A stretch of 64,000 nt of DNA from Anaerotruncus sp. (GTDB lineage Bacteria; Bacillota; Clostridia; Oscillospirales; Acutalibacteraceae). The DNA is taken from positions 744,001-808,000 of the forward strand of contig CP091724.1 of the NCBI GenBank assembly GCA_022009795.1. The letters run 5' to 3'. Below, one piece after another: positions 11,566-21,200 of this stretch. The position numbers were made by a program, and so were the translations under genes. Within the stretch, counting starts at the first letter, position 1. Each line of letters opens with the position of its first letter. The notes under the pieces were generated by a model. That model did no database searches. It was not told the DNA's origin and saw only the letters and a list, made by a program, of their open reading frames with translations.

Positions 11566-11765
11566 CTATTCGACAATCATTTTTTTGCATTTTTTTCAAA
11601 TGGCAATATAAAAACTTACCATCTAAATAAGTATCGAATGTTCCGACAACCGTTATTTCCGTATCTTGTTCAAAGTTAGGATTGGTTTTATCTGAAAGTT
11701 CAAACTTCAATCCTTGTTGACAACAGATACATGATAAGAGGAATTTTTGAAGATTCCATAAAGAT
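11566..11765 (-). pseudogene. C-terminal fragment of a conserved hypothetical protein (OB-fold-like end)
   Basis: About 60 codons without a plausible start. The readable part contains CCQQG, then NPNFEQDTEITVVGTFDTYL and, after shortening an A run, YCHLKNAKMIVE and TAG at 11566-11568. The strand-rich pattern ITVVGTF..Y..G...YCHL resembles the last strands of a small beta-barrel; I do not recognise the family with certainty. The upstream part is missing: the lantibiotic-immunity genes and their terminator begin where it should continue. It is therefore likely a gene cut by insertion of that block. Confidence 0.45.
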
Positions 11766-11766
11766 T
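11747..11766. repeat. Left copy of 20-nt direct repeat flanking the immunity island
   Basis: TTGAAGATTCCATAAAGATT matches 16484-16503 at 19 of 20 positions in the same orientation. The two copies bracket the LanFEG-I-RK block almost exactly. Confidence 0.5.
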
Positions 11767-11768
11767 TG

Positions 11769-11797
11769 AAAAATGGACGGACATAAAAGACGTCCAT
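11769..11797 (-). terminator. Terminator of the lantibiotic-immunity operon
   Basis: On the minus strand, directly after the kinase stop, ATGGACG (11797-11791) pairs with CGTCCAT (11779-11773) and is followed by a T run. This fits the end of the six-gene transcript. Confidence 0.7.
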
Positions 11798-11812
11798 TAC
11801 ACTATCGGAAAA

Positions 11813-13177
11813 TCAGCAAGGAAGTTTCATAGTAACCTTTGCGCCGCCGGTTTCTTTTGAATTTTCTAAAATAAGCTGACCATTATGTTGTTCCATAATC
11901 GAATTTGTAATATATAGACCCATACCAAAGTGTAACTTTGAATTGCGGCTTTGATCGCCCATATAGAACCGTTCCTGTGCGTGGCATAATGCCTCTTTAG
12001 AAAACCCCGTTCCCTCGTCTGTGACTGAAATTTCCACGAAACCGTTGTTACTCTGAACATCCACATAAAGCGTTCCGCCTTGCGGGGAGTAGTCCAGCCC
12101 ATTACTGATAACATTCATAATAGCACGTTCTATCAGCACCCTATCAAATTTCAGCATTTGAGGGAGTGAAACAGTATTCATTTGCAGCCGGATTTCTTTT
12201 GTCCGGCATAGTGATTCCATATAACCGAACAAGTGCTGCATGAACGCTGGCAAGTCTATACTTTCAATATGGAGCTGATAACCAACCGCCGCCCGTGATA
12301 TATCAATCAGGGTTTGAATATATGACTGCATCTGGCCGGAGCTTTCCACGACGTAACCAGCGTATAATCGTTGCTCATCATCAAGATTTGTTTCTGTGAG
12401 TAAATCAGCATTTCCTTGAATAACCGTCAGAGGCGTTTTCAAATCATGGGCAAGCGCGGCGATTTGCTCTTTCTGTGTCTGTTCGGTTTTCCATTGCCGT
12501 TCTAACGAAATTTTCAGATTATCTTTCATATCTGAAAAAGATGCAAGGACATCTTCAAACTCTTTGATTTTGGCGTGTCCTACTTCAAAATCAAGGTTTT
12601 GCTTTGAAACCTCCGCAGTTGCTTCTAAAAGCGGGGTCAGTTGTGTACGCAGGTTCTTAGCAAATCTGGCGGTCAGTATGATAATGACCAGCAGCGAATT
12701 TACAGCCATCAGGATAAACGCAAGCGTGTCAGGAGATGGAAAATATTCCGGTAGCCATGACACTGTAAATTGAGAACCAATATAATACCTTAAAACGCAA
12801 AATTCGTTTTCCCGGACAACAAGTGCAAACTGCCTCCCCGTAGCATATTCAATATATTCTCCCTTTGCGTACAGCAGGGCAATTTCTTTTTCATCATCGT
12901 CCATATTGCTGTAAAGCTCATTAAAGTTCTTGTCCAGAATTAAGTAGCCGCATCCCTGTGGAATCACAACCTTTGTAATATCCGGGGCAATCGTCAGCGT
13001 TGGAATGATCTCTTTTACCTGCAATTCACTTAGATTTGCTCTTGTAGCTAATCCAGCATTTACAGCAAGTCCCTCCAAACCAGAAGGGACAATAATTGCC
13101 GCTACCAGCATGACAATGAGGGAGATAGCAAACTGGCGAAACAATATTTTCAATGTAGGTTTCTTTTTCACTCCCAT
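11813..13177 (-). CDS. Sensor histidine kinase, LanK (NisK/SpaK) type
   Basis: Membrane histidine kinase of 454 residues, intact. Two membrane segments (residues about 14-36 and 150-172) enclose a short extracellular sensor. Then come a HAMP-like linker, the H-box ALAHDLKTPLTVIQGNADLL with the phospho-acceptor His, an N-box IMNVISNGLDYSPQGG, G1 DEGTGFS and G2 HFGMGLYIT. Start ATG overlaps the regulator gene by 10 bases, so the pair is coupled. By analogy with NisK/SpaK it senses a lantibiotic or cell-wall-active peptide and activates the adjacent immunity genes; the ligand cannot be read from sequence. No frameshift, unlike most flanking genes. Confidence 0.9.
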   Translation of the reverse strand: MGVKKKPTLKILFRQFAISLIVMLVAAIIVPSGLEGLAVNAGLATRANLSELQVKEIIPTLTIAPDITKVVIPQGCGYLILDKNFNELYSNMDDDEKEIALLYAKGEYIEYATGRQFALVVRENEFCVLRYYIGSQFTVSWLPEYFPSPDTLAFILMAVNSLLVIIILTARFAKNLRTQLTPLLEATAEVSKQNLDFEVGHAKIKEFEDVLASFSDMKDNLKISLERQWKTEQTQKEQIAALAHDLKTPLTVIQGNADLLTETNLDDEQRLYAGYVVESSGQMQSYIQTLIDISRAAVGYQLHIESIDLPAFMQHLFGYMESLCRTKEIRLQMNTVSLPQMLKFDRVLIERAIMNVISNGLDYSPQGGTLYVDVQSNNGFVEISVTDEGTGFSKEALCHAQERFYMGDQSRNSKLHFGMGLYITNSIMEQHNGQLILENSKETGGAKVTMKLPC

Positions 13178-13830
13178 TTATATCCTATCCCCCATACAGT
13201 GCTGATCGGGCTTATTTTGAAATGCTCCAATTTCGCACGAATATTTTTTATATGCGTTGAGATCGTAGAGTTATCGCCTATTCCATCAAACCCGAAAACA
13301 GCTTCATAGATTTGTTCTTTTGTAAAAACCTGTCCCCGGTTTTTCGCAAGGTATTCACAGATTGAATACTCGCTTTTGGTAAGGGGAACCGGCTGTTCTG
13401 AAACATACAGTACCTTTGCGGAAAGGTCAAATCTTATATCAGGCTCAAATGAAAGTGTGCTGTGATGCTCCCTTTTTTCTCTGCGTAAATGTGCCGCGAC
13501 ACGGGCGCGAAGCTCCTGAATACGAAAAGGTTTCGTAATATAATCATCCGCACCGATGCTCAATCCAAACAATATATCTTCCTCTAATGTCTTTGCGGTC
13601 AGAAAGAGAATCGGGCAGTCTACCATATTCCTGATCTGTTTGCAAAACTCAAACCCGTCTGTGCCAGGCATCATCACATCCAAAAGAATGAGGTCATAGA
13701 AATGCAGCTTTTTGATGTCTACATCATCCGCATTTTGACAGACTGTTATCAAATATCCATCTTTCCCCAAACTGTTCTTAATCAATTCCAAGATAGAAAC
13801 TTCATCGTCAACTACAAGTAAGTGGGCCAA
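13168..13830 (-). CDS. Response regulator, OmpR/NisR type
   Basis: About 220 residues. The receiver domain begins LLVVDDEVSILELI, has the phospho-acceptor Asp in LILLDVMMPG, Thr in LFLTAK and Lys in DDYITKPF. A winged-helix output domain follows, with ISTHIKNIRAKL and the C-terminal VWGIGYKWE. A longer open frame reaches 13860, but GGGAGGTGA lies just upstream of TTG 13830, giving an N-terminus LAHLLVVDDE that matches the family, so I chose TTG. Partner of the downstream kinase. Confidence 0.92.
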   Translation of the reverse strand: MAHLLVVDDEVSILELIKNSLGKDGYLITVCQNADDVDIKKLHFYDLILLDVMMPGTDGFEFCKQIRNMVDCPILFLTAKTLEEDILFGLSIGADDYITKPFRIQELRARVAAHLRREKREHHSTLSFEPDIRFDLSAKVLYVSEQPVPLTKSEYSICEYLAKNRGQVFTKEQIYEAVFGFDGIGDNSTISTHIKNIRAKLEHFKISPISTVWGIGYKWE

Positions 13831-13868
13831 AAAATCACCTCCCGCCCCATTATACCACATTGTCGAGG

Positions 13869-14246
13869 TTACTCATCATTATTTTTAATGTCAGCTTTCC
13901 GATATTCATTGTTGATATTTACAGCTACGGCATTGCTTATATCCACATCCACAATACTGTAAACGTAGCCGAAACTGAAATCTTCCCCCGCCACATTTTT
14001 GAAGCGTTTCGATACCTGCCCGATTTCTTCTTGCAGTTCTGACATTTCAAGACATTCATCCGTTATGGTATATGTCAGGCCGTTATATGAAATTTCATCA
14101 TAGTTTGCGGCGTTCAGCTCATAATACGGCAGAGATTCATTTAACGCCTTATTTTTATCGGCGGTATCGCGGAGCGCACCGCAGGCCGATAAGCATATAA
14201 GACTTACAAGCACAATTACCACGGCAAACAGGCACTTTTTATTCAC
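13869..14246 (-). CDS. Small immunity-type lipoprotein (SpaI/NisI-like position)
   Basis: About 125 residues with a clear lipoprotein signal: charged VNKK, hydrophobic stretch FAVVIVLVSLICL and lipobox LSAC followed by G. GGGAGG precedes GTG 14246, making this start better than upstream ATGs in the same frame. The mature part is Asp/Asn/Glu-rich and contains YELNAANYDEISYNGLTY. Its place between LanG and LanR matches that of SpaI- or NisI-type immunity lipoproteins, which bind the lantibiotic outside the membrane. Identification rests on context and lipobox, not on strong sequence recognition. Confidence 0.7.
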   Translation of the reverse strand: MNKKCLFAVVIVLVSLICLSACGALRDTADKNKALNESLPYYELNAANYDEISYNGLTYTITDECLEMSELQEEIGQVSKRFKNVAGEDFSFGYVYSIVDVDISNAVAVNINNEYRKADIKNNDE

Positions 14247-14982
14247 TGTTTTTACCTCCCTCCCAACCATGAAACCAAACCAAACTGGCAATCAGCAGAC
14301 AAACAGTGCAGCATACAGAAATAATCATACCGCTGAAAAAATCGGTTTTTACCTGTGCATACAGTTGGGGGCTATCCCATGCAATCACAGTGTAATCCAT
14401 AGCACGAACGCCCCAGGCCCAGGGAATATATTTCCATGTAGCGTCACCAAGCCCTGTTATCATAAGGGCAGCTATTAAACTTCCTGCAATTCCCAATCCA
14501 ATAGATGCACCTTTTCCGAAGTTCATTCCCACAAACAAATGAATCAGGTAAATGGGAAGCATGGTAATCAACAATAGAATCCCTGCTTTCAGGTAAAGGC
14601 TTACCGGAGCATCCCTATATAGTGCAGCGAATGTTCCTAACGCTAAAAATGTTGCGCCAAAAGCACAGATCATCAGAAAACCAAGTTTACCAATATACGT
14701 TGCCATGCGAGATGGGATTGTTCCCAACAAAAGCTGATAATGCCCGGCCTGATTTTCGATCTGAACAACCAGGCCCACAATAATGCCGATCAGAAACGGG
14801 AACGCAACGGCCAGCACTTCCAGATAGGCACTGATTTTGGTTGCCAGTTCCCATCTGGATATATGATAGTAACCCGCAAAAATCGCCGCACATATAATCG
14901 GAATCATGCTGTGCATATAGAGCAAAATGCTATGTTTACACTTCTGATATTCTGCTTTCCAGCAGCGAACCACAGATACCAT
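14239..14982 (-). CDS. Lantibiotic-immunity ABC transporter permease, LanG type
   Basis: 247-residue integral membrane protein with about six hydrophobic segments, beginning MVSVVRCWKAEYQKCKHS, the typical amphipathic start of MutG/EpiG/SpaG permeases. AAGGAGG lies upstream of ATG 14982. It is 2 bases from the preceding permease and its stop overlaps the lipoprotein start by 8 bases. Together with the neighbouring permease and ATPase it forms an exporter that removes lantibiotic from the membrane. Confidence 0.85.
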   Translation of the reverse strand: MVSVVRCWKAEYQKCKHSILLYMHSMIPIICAAIFAGYYHISRWELATKISAYLEVLAVAFPFLIGIIVGLVVQIENQAGHYQLLLGTIPSRMATYIGKLGFLMICAFGATFLALGTFAALYRDAPVSLYLKAGILLLITMLPIYLIHLFVGMNFGKGASIGLGIAGSLIAALMITGLGDATWKYIPWAWGVRAMDYTVIAWDSPQLYAQVKTDFFSGMIISVCCTVCLLIASLVWFHGWEGGKNSE

Positions 14983-14984
14983 AG

Positions 14985-15731
14985 TTACCCCACCTCCTTT
15001 TTCTCAAACCATCTTGCAGTTAAAAATGACAGCGCCGCAAACCAGGCCAGCGAAATGACCAATACAAGTATAATCATCCAAAATGCCATTGCCGTACTCT
15101 GATCTGTAACCGGCTCACCATTAGGCAAAATACCTAACACGGAAATCATAAGATGCGGCACCCAGCTATACGGGCAGATCATCCACAAAGAGGTTGTAGC
15201 CGTGAAAATCCCTAAAACGCTTCCAAGTCCGGCATTAAGAATAACCGTGACAAAGATACCAACTTTTTTTGATAACCATAAGCACAGCGGAACTTCCCAT
15301 AGGCTTGCAATGACAATACAAGCTGTTCCGGCCGCAGCCTGCCAAATTCCGATTGTCAGGGGAATTTCGTTGATAACTAATATTGCAAAACCGCCCAACA
15401 GATTTAGCGCCAGGAAAATGAAATTCCCCACACAGGAGTAAATACCGGCCACTCCAATTTTTGCTTTCCAGACTTTGTTCTGCGAAACAGGCAATGAAGC
15501 AACGGCACGATATTTTAGTTTGCCATTATCCCGCTGTTCAATCAAGGCACAGGTGAGCGTAAGGAATCCAGGATAAAGCAGGATATACCACCAATTATAA
15601 GAATTGAGCTGGAACCAAAGAGGGGCAAAAAAGTTCATAAGCGCAGTTACAAACGGGGCCAGAACGATCAGCGTTTTTGTGAAAGTTCTCTTATGCTTTA
15701 GGTTCTCTGCCTGAATATATGCCATCTCCAT
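14985..15731 (-). CDS. Lantibiotic-immunity ABC transporter permease, LanE type
   Basis: 248 residues starting MEMAYIQAENLKHKRTFTKT, a family-typical N-terminus, followed by six hydrophobic segments. The central part contains a conserved PYSWVPHLM segment before the last membrane helices. The start immediately follows the ATPase stop, with AAGGAGG inside the ATPase end. Pairs with the LanG-type permease. Confidence 0.87.
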   Translation of the reverse strand: MEMAYIQAENLKHKRTFTKTLIVLAPFVTALMNFFAPLWFQLNSYNWWYILLYPGFLTLTCALIEQRDNGKLKYRAVASLPVSQNKVWKAKIGVAGIYSCVGNFIFLALNLLGGFAILVINEIPLTIGIWQAAAGTACIVIASLWEVPLCLWLSKKVGIFVTVILNAGLGSVLGIFTATTSLWMICPYSWVPHLMISVLGILPNGEPVTDQSTAMAFWMIILVLVISLAWFAALSFLTARWFEKKEVG

Positions 15732-16436
15732 TTAATATCCCTCCTTACCATTTCTGCGAATAACATCCATAAAGAGTTGTTCCAAATCTTCACCGGCGCG
15801 AAGCTCTCCCTCATATCCAAGGACGCCGCCAGCAATGATACCCACATGATCTGCAATCTGCTGGACTTCTGACAGAATATGGCTGGACAAAATAACTGTA
15901 ATCCCTTTGCAGGGAAAAGAGCGAATTAACTCTCGAAGTTCCTCAATCCCTAAAGGGTCAAGACCGTTAGTCGGTTCATCCAGAATCAAAAGCCGGGGAC
16001 TGTTCAGCAATGCAATAGCAATACCAAGCCGCTGCTTCATACCAAGAGAAAACTGCCCGGCCCGTTTCTTGCCGGTATTCGTGAGCTGGACAATTTGCAA
16101 TACCTCGTTAATTCGTGCATCGTCCAGGCCGAGCAATGTAGTTCTGACTTTGAGATTTTCGTATGCAGTCAGATTTTCGTAAAGCGGGGGCATCTCAATC
16201 AAAGCACCGATATGCTCCAGATCATTCCGCTTCCACGGGTGGCCGTCAAACTCGATGCTTCCCGATGTGGGGCGCAAAATGCCGGTGAGCATTTTTAAGA
16301 TCGTGGATTTGCCAGCCCCATTCGGCCCCAGCAGACCATAAACCGAGTTGCGCCGGATGTTCAGTGACACATTGTTTACCGCCATTTGCCCCTTGAAATT
16401 TTTGCAGAGGTCAGTCGTTTTCAAAATCATATCCAT
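15732..16436 (-). CDS. Lantibiotic-immunity ABC transporter ATPase, LanF type
   Basis: 234-residue ATP-binding subunit. Start MDMILKTTDLCKNFKGQMAV, Walker A GPNGAGKST, signature FSLGMKQRLGIA, Walker B LLILDEPTNGLDP and switch His in LSSHILSE are all intact. GAAAGGA stands 9 bases before ATG 16436. The frame stays open upstream to 16667, but that extension is not ABC-like. First gene of a minus-strand operon F-E-G-I-R-K lacking any lanA, lanB, lanC or lanT, so it confers immunity or resistance rather than production. Confidence 0.93.
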   Translation of the reverse strand: MDMILKTTDLCKNFKGQMAVNNVSLNIRRNSVYGLLGPNGAGKSTILKMLTGILRPTSGSIEFDGHPWKRNDLEHIGALIEMPPLYENLTAYENLKVRTTLLGLDDARINEVLQIVQLTNTGKKRAGQFSLGMKQRLGIAIALLNSPRLLILDEPTNGLDPLGIEELRELIRSFPCKGITVILSSHILSEVQQIADHVGIIAGGVLGYEGELRAGEDLEQLFMDVIRRNGKEGY

Positions 16437-16440
16437 ATAA

Positions 16441-16700
16441 TCAAGTCCTTTCATTGATTTTACGGATAGCATACCGGGCAATCTTGAAGATTTCATAAAG
16501 ATTCCCGAAAACAGAATATTCATTGATAACATTTGATATATCGTCATTGATACAGATGGATTTATGCCGTATTTCAGTCGGACAAACCGCCTGACCTTTG
16601 TTGATGCAAGCATAGGTGGCATTGGGATATACATGGCTACCTTTGCATTTTTTTGATGGATAAACAATATAAAAGGATAATTTAAAAAGAGGGTTTAAAA
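16441..16700 (-). CDS. Hypothetical protein C-terminal part upstream of LanF
   Basis: An open frame ends 4 bases before the LanF start with NLYEIFKIARYAIRKINERT. It contains CINKGQAVCPTEIRHKS and ICINDDISNVINEYSVFGN. I do not recognise the family. The close spacing suggests coupling with lanF, or that the immunity block was inserted behind an older gene. The DNA coding for NLYEIFK is one copy of the 20-nt direct repeat that reappears at 11747-11766. No convincing start codon; the beginning is uncertain. Confidence 0.35.
16484..16503. repeat. Right copy of 20-nt direct repeat flanking the immunity island
   Basis: TTGAAGATTTCATAAAGATT differs from the 11747-11766 copy at one position. It lies 48 bases outside the LanF start. 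Confidence 0.5.
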
Positions 16701-16725
16701 GTTTTATTAACTTTAATCCCTCTTT
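16686..16725. terminator. Hairpin between the immunity island and the AT-rich region
   Basis: AAAGAGGG (16686-16693) pairs with CCCTCTTT (16718-16725), extended inward by TTTAAA/CTTTAA with a short loop. Probable bidirectional terminator. Confidence 0.55.
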
Positions 16726-17349
16726 ATTATTTGAATTGTCTCTCAAGTTTTTTTGCTCATATCAATTCGTGTTACGATTTTTGATTTGAGCGATGTCTCT
16801 CAAAAGTCTCAGTAATAAATGCCCCCAAATCGCACTAAAATGACTTTGGGATTTTTGAAATTTGCTGTCTCTTAGAATCTCTCAAAAAAACTCTCACGAT
16901 ATTTTTGAAGCAAAGAAAAAAATGCCCAAATACCACCGTAAAAAGCAGTATTCGGGCATAAAAAGCCTCGGAACACGAATGTTCCGAGTTTTTTTGACAG
17001 AGGTAGAAGAATTCATTTGTTTTTTTAATGCTCGCAAAGCCTTTTTAAATAAAGGATTTTTTTAAAGCACATCAAAAATCGTATGAGGGCAAAAATGTTA
17101 ATTTTTATTGCATTTTTTTGTTATCTTAAATATAAAGTCATAAAAATTAATCAGTCGGACTTAATCAAATCCACAAGGTAAAAAGAGTGGTTTGACTTTG
17201 AGGAACAATACAATATGTTCTGCCGACGACTAAATGTTTTTGAACCAAAATTTGATATAATTATATTAAAAAGTAAAATTTGAGCTGTAAATGGTTTTTT
17301 TGCTGTTTGCAGCTTTTTTTTTTTAATAAATATCAAAGGATGGTAAAGG
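16726..17349. other. Intergenic region with two tandem hairpins, no gene seen
   Basis: No coding frame is convincing. A 12-bp imperfect stem pairs 16922-16933 with 16948-16959. It is followed 7 bases later by a perfect stem, CTCGGAAC (16967-16974) / GTTCCGAG (16981-16988), plus a T run, which is a good rho-independent terminator. Several TCTCAA repeats lie at 16740-16890. The rest is AT-rich without recognisable signals. Confidence 0.5.
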
Positions 17350-17725
17350 ATGAATAATTATTTGTTATGGGAAAACACAAACCGCAACGAAACATTTTTC
17401 TGATTTTTGTTTGCCTGAAAATAAGAGAACGACAGCTCAACGAAGTGGCGCTTTACAAGAGCGTTGACTTGTCGAGGGATATATTTTTCAAAAAAATGTT
17501 CAGCAACCGTTTTTTTATCGACCGTCAAAGCAAACAGCCATAAAATTTTGTTTGGGGTTGAAGCTGAACTTGACAGAAACAGATTATTTATTGAGCCTTG
17601 CAGGTTATGCTTTGTCAACAAGCTTGAAAGAGGATTTAGTCGTCCGCTTCTGCATTTTAAACGAAATTTATAATCTGTTTGAAGTGAACGAATTGCTTTA
17701 TGAATATTGCGAAACCACTTTATAA
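17350..17725 (+). CDS. Small HTH-like protein (macro-protein C-terminal-domain type), frameshifted
   Basis: After shortening A/T runs at about 17395, 17490 and 17510 the frame reads NEVALYKSVDLSRDIFSKMFSN, then RPSKQTAIKFCLGLKLNLTE, DYLLSLAGYALS and FEVNELLYEYCETTL, with TAA at 17723-17725. This pattern (Y..anidrklFSkirsn..y.PsK.Tai.l..aL.L...e...LL..aGyaLS) is one I know from the C-terminal helical, XRE-like domain fused to macro-domain proteins and as stand-alone small proteins in Clostridia. AAAGGA stands 9 bases before ATG 17350. No partner macro domain is visible here. Role unknown; regulatory or defence-associated is a guess. Confidence 0.55.
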
Positions 17726-17727
17726 TA

Positions 17728-17760
17728 ACAAATCCGAGTTTTAGGCTCGGATTTGTTTTT
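17728..17760 (+). terminator. Rho-independent terminator
   Basis: Perfect 11-bp stem ACAAATCCGAG (17728-17738) / CTCGGATTTGT (17746-17756) followed by T's, 3 bases after the preceding stop. Confidence 0.85.
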
Positions 17761-18242
17761 TGCTGAAGCCGCTTTTTTTAATAGTCATACTTAACTTCTG
17801 AAATTTAATATATTATATCATAAAATTTAGTGAATATTTAAACAGAAGATAAACTATCATTTTTTTCTAAAAATTCTGTGTATTTAATCACTCTATATTT
17901 CTATTTATAAATAAAGTAAAAAAATTACAGTTACAACCCCCTATCATTTCTAACATTAGCTAGGCAATCAAATATTTTTTTACCTATCTTCGTTTTTCTC
18001 ATTGAAATTAAAAAAATAATTCTGTGTTATCAATTTACTCATATTTTTCTCAAAATCTTTATAAAAATCTTTTTCACATCAATAGACTTTTTCAAAAAAA
18101 TCATACTGTATTAAGATTCAATTATAATAACTATAATTTAATTTATATTTTTATTTACACTCCCTTTTTGCAAAATTGGAAATTTTATGAAAAAAATTAT
18201 ATGATACAAATATCGTCACTTGGTAACAATTGTATAATATGG
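17761..18242. other. AT-rich intergenic stretch, nothing recognised
   Basis: About 480 bases of very AT-rich sequence with stops in all frames. No gene, repeat or RNA was recognised; the promoter of the next gene lies at its right end. Confidence 0.5.
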
Positions 18243-18248
18243 TATAAT
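18220..18248 (+). promoter_or_regulatory. Candidate sigma-A promoter of the large NTPase gene
   Basis: TTGGTA at 18220-18225, 17-bp spacer, TATAAT at 18243-18248. The gene's AAGGAGG follows at 18264-18270 and its ATG at 18283. Confidence 0.4.
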
Positions 18249-18282
18249 ATTATATAATTACACAAGGAGGTTTATTTTTATT

Positions 18283-21200
18283 ATGTTAAACTCAACCGAA
18301 AGAATAGATTTCATATCAGATTATATTGGTTCTTACGAATCAAAAAAATAAAGTTACTAAATAAAAAAATGGATTGTTTGATGCAGCAAAGCTTTTTTTG
18401 AATTATTTGCCCAAGAAGTATGTAAATTATGGTTTTGGACAAGCTTTTTCAAAAATCTAAACGAAATCAAACAGAACTATCCTTATGCTGATTTATTGTC
18501 TAATGATGGTAATATTTATGTTCAAGTTAGTACAACTCAGAATTTACCAACAAAAAAATTAAATCAACTTTAGAGAAAAATAAGAGATGATAAAAAGGAA
18601 ACGATTCAAAAAAATTTAGAACAAGTATTCTTTTTTTGGTTTTGAACAATGAAAGTGTTGATGATATAAAAAGATTTTTTTGTGGGATGTTAAAAAAATC
18701 GGAAACATAAATTTTTATCAAAAAAATAAGCATCTTATAACAACACAAAGCATAATGAATCGTGCTACAAATGATTTGGATTTTTCAAAAAAAGAACTCT
18801 ATGAATTACTTTCTAAAGATATCAATAACATTAAAGAAATTTCAAATAGATTATTTGAAGAAATTGAAAATAGTAAATCTATTGGACTAAATAATATAGA
18901 TTGCTTTATTAATGACGAGTATGAAATAGACAAAAGTGACCTTGTTAATAAAATTCATAGTTGCGATGATCAATTTTTAAGCGTGCGAGGTGAAGCGGGT
19001 TCAGGTAAATCTGTATTGTGTAAAAAAATTGTTGAAAAATGAAAATAACATTTTTATTTGCACGTGCCGAACGTTTTACTGAAGAAACTAATATTGATGA
19101 TATATGGAATCTTAACCTTAATGTTGCTTTTAGATTATTTGAACGAAGAAAAAAATATTCTTTTTTTATAGACGCATTGGAATTTATTGCAGATGCAAAA
19201 ACAAACAAAAAAATAGATTTATTACATACACTATTTGAAATAGTTAAAAAAATCATCCTAATGCTAAAATAATTACTTCATGCAGAACAAGTGATGAAAC
19301 AGCCTTTCTTAAGATAGACTCAAAATACGGGACTCATTCGTTTTATCTTGAATCTTTAACTATATCTGAATTACTAGATATATCAGCAAAATATCCAATA
19401 ATAAAACCATTTTTAACTGACAAATCATATTCATCATTAATCAAAACACCTTTTTATGTAAATTTAATTATAAAAAATGTTACTGATGCATCAAATATAA
19501 CAGATGAAAATAATCTTAGAGATATAATATGGGATAATGTTATTTGTCTAAAAAGATAAAAGCAAAGGATTTGAATGTTGAATACTCTGAAGTTGTTGAT
19601 GCTGTTAAATATATTGCATTTAAACGAGCAAAACAATTCTCTGTTGGTGTTTATAAAACAGAGATAAAAAAAGTAATATTTATCGTGCTTTGCTTTCTGA
19701 AGGTGTTATTGTAGAAAACAGCACAACTATTCGTTTAAAATATGATATATTTGAAGATATTTGTTTTTGAAAAAAAGAATTTGATTGTATTTTTTTGATA
19801 GTTGCAAAGGAAAATATAATGAATTCTTTAATGAAATTGAACAATATGGAAGATGCAGTTACAGAAGATATCAAATTTGGGTATCAAATAAAATTCTTAC
19901 AAAAAAACAATAGAGAAAAAAATTTCTATATAAGTTAATAATTGAAAAAAAATATTTTTAGTTGAGTGGCAAAAAGCAAACAATAATAGGGCTCATAAAG
20001 TCTGATTATTGTAAATCGTTTTTTGAAGAATACTCTTATGAATTGATAAAAGAGGGACTGATTCAAAATTTTATTGATATAACAAATTTATATGGGTTTG
20101 AACCTGACTTATCTCTTTCGGACAAAAACCCCAATAATTTTTGCTTACTCCAAAGGGAAAAAGGTAGAGAAGCATTAATTAAAAATTATATACGAAAAAC
20201 AATCTATATATTGATTCTGATTTATCAGTTATTTCTATTAACAAATTATGTTCTGATTATTCAAAAAAATCAAATTTATAATTGTGACATTGCAAATATG
20301 TCTTGTGTAATTTTACAAAAAAATATTTAAACAAAAAAATTGAAAAATAAAGATTTTTTTATACACGATGCCGAAGAAACCTTTAATGCTCTTTTTTTAA
20401 ATCCGGTTTATCAAATGGCAGAGTTTTTCCAAAAGATTGGATAATCTCTTTTTGGAAAAAAAGCAAAAAAAGGAAAATTTGACAAGTGATGTTAGAAGAA
20501 TTAGTAGAATATCAGAAGAGATTATTAAATACACCTTAAAAATTTACTACGATAAATTTAGCAAAAATATCTTCCAAGAGAACTTTGTGAATTAGCTGAA
20601 TTCTTTTGGACTGTTAATTTAAAAGAATCTAATCCTTTTTTTCAATGAAAAAAATGATATTTGTTATGCATTTGGCTTAAATGAATATGCCGAGCATTAT
20701 GGTAAGTTTGATATTTTTTTAAAACAAAAATATAGATTCTTTCCGAATTTATTAGAACAAAACTTCTGCATTGCTTTAGATTGGTCAATCAATTTTATTA
20801 ACAAATGCATTATTCAGCTGTCAAAAAAACAAATATTATTCAACTGGATAAAGAAACAATATATTTTGTTGAAACGAATGAAAAAGATTATTTTTTTATT
20901 GATGTAATGTGGCTTGCCGGAAGTCATGAACACATATTGCCAACTGTTATAGGTGATATCGTTTATCAATTGAGAAATAAAATAATTCAAATAGTCAAAT
21001 CATGTATCCAATATAATTTAGATTGTACTGAATTTGTCAATAGAATCAAAAAGAATTTATTTAACTTCAAATAGTATAATGCTATTCACAATAATAGAAG
21101 ATATTGGCATTTTGTTCAAGAATAGATTCCCAGGATATGCATTAGATTTAGCAACAAATATCAATATTATATTTTTGTGATTTTTAACCGTTATGTCTAC

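Noticed and set aside
11388..11611. Apparent extension of rhaD by about 75 codons
   Set aside because: It reads straight through a perfect terminator. Shortening one T run gives a stop before the hairpin and a family-typical C-terminus.
13830..13860. Longer start of the LanR regulator
   Set aside because: The extra residues carry the ribosome site GGGAGGTGA and no receiver-domain similarity; TTG 13830 fits the family.
16437..16667. N-terminal extension of LanF by 77 residues
   Set aside because: Ribosome site and family N-terminus place the start at 16436. The extension has no ABC features and overlaps another frame.
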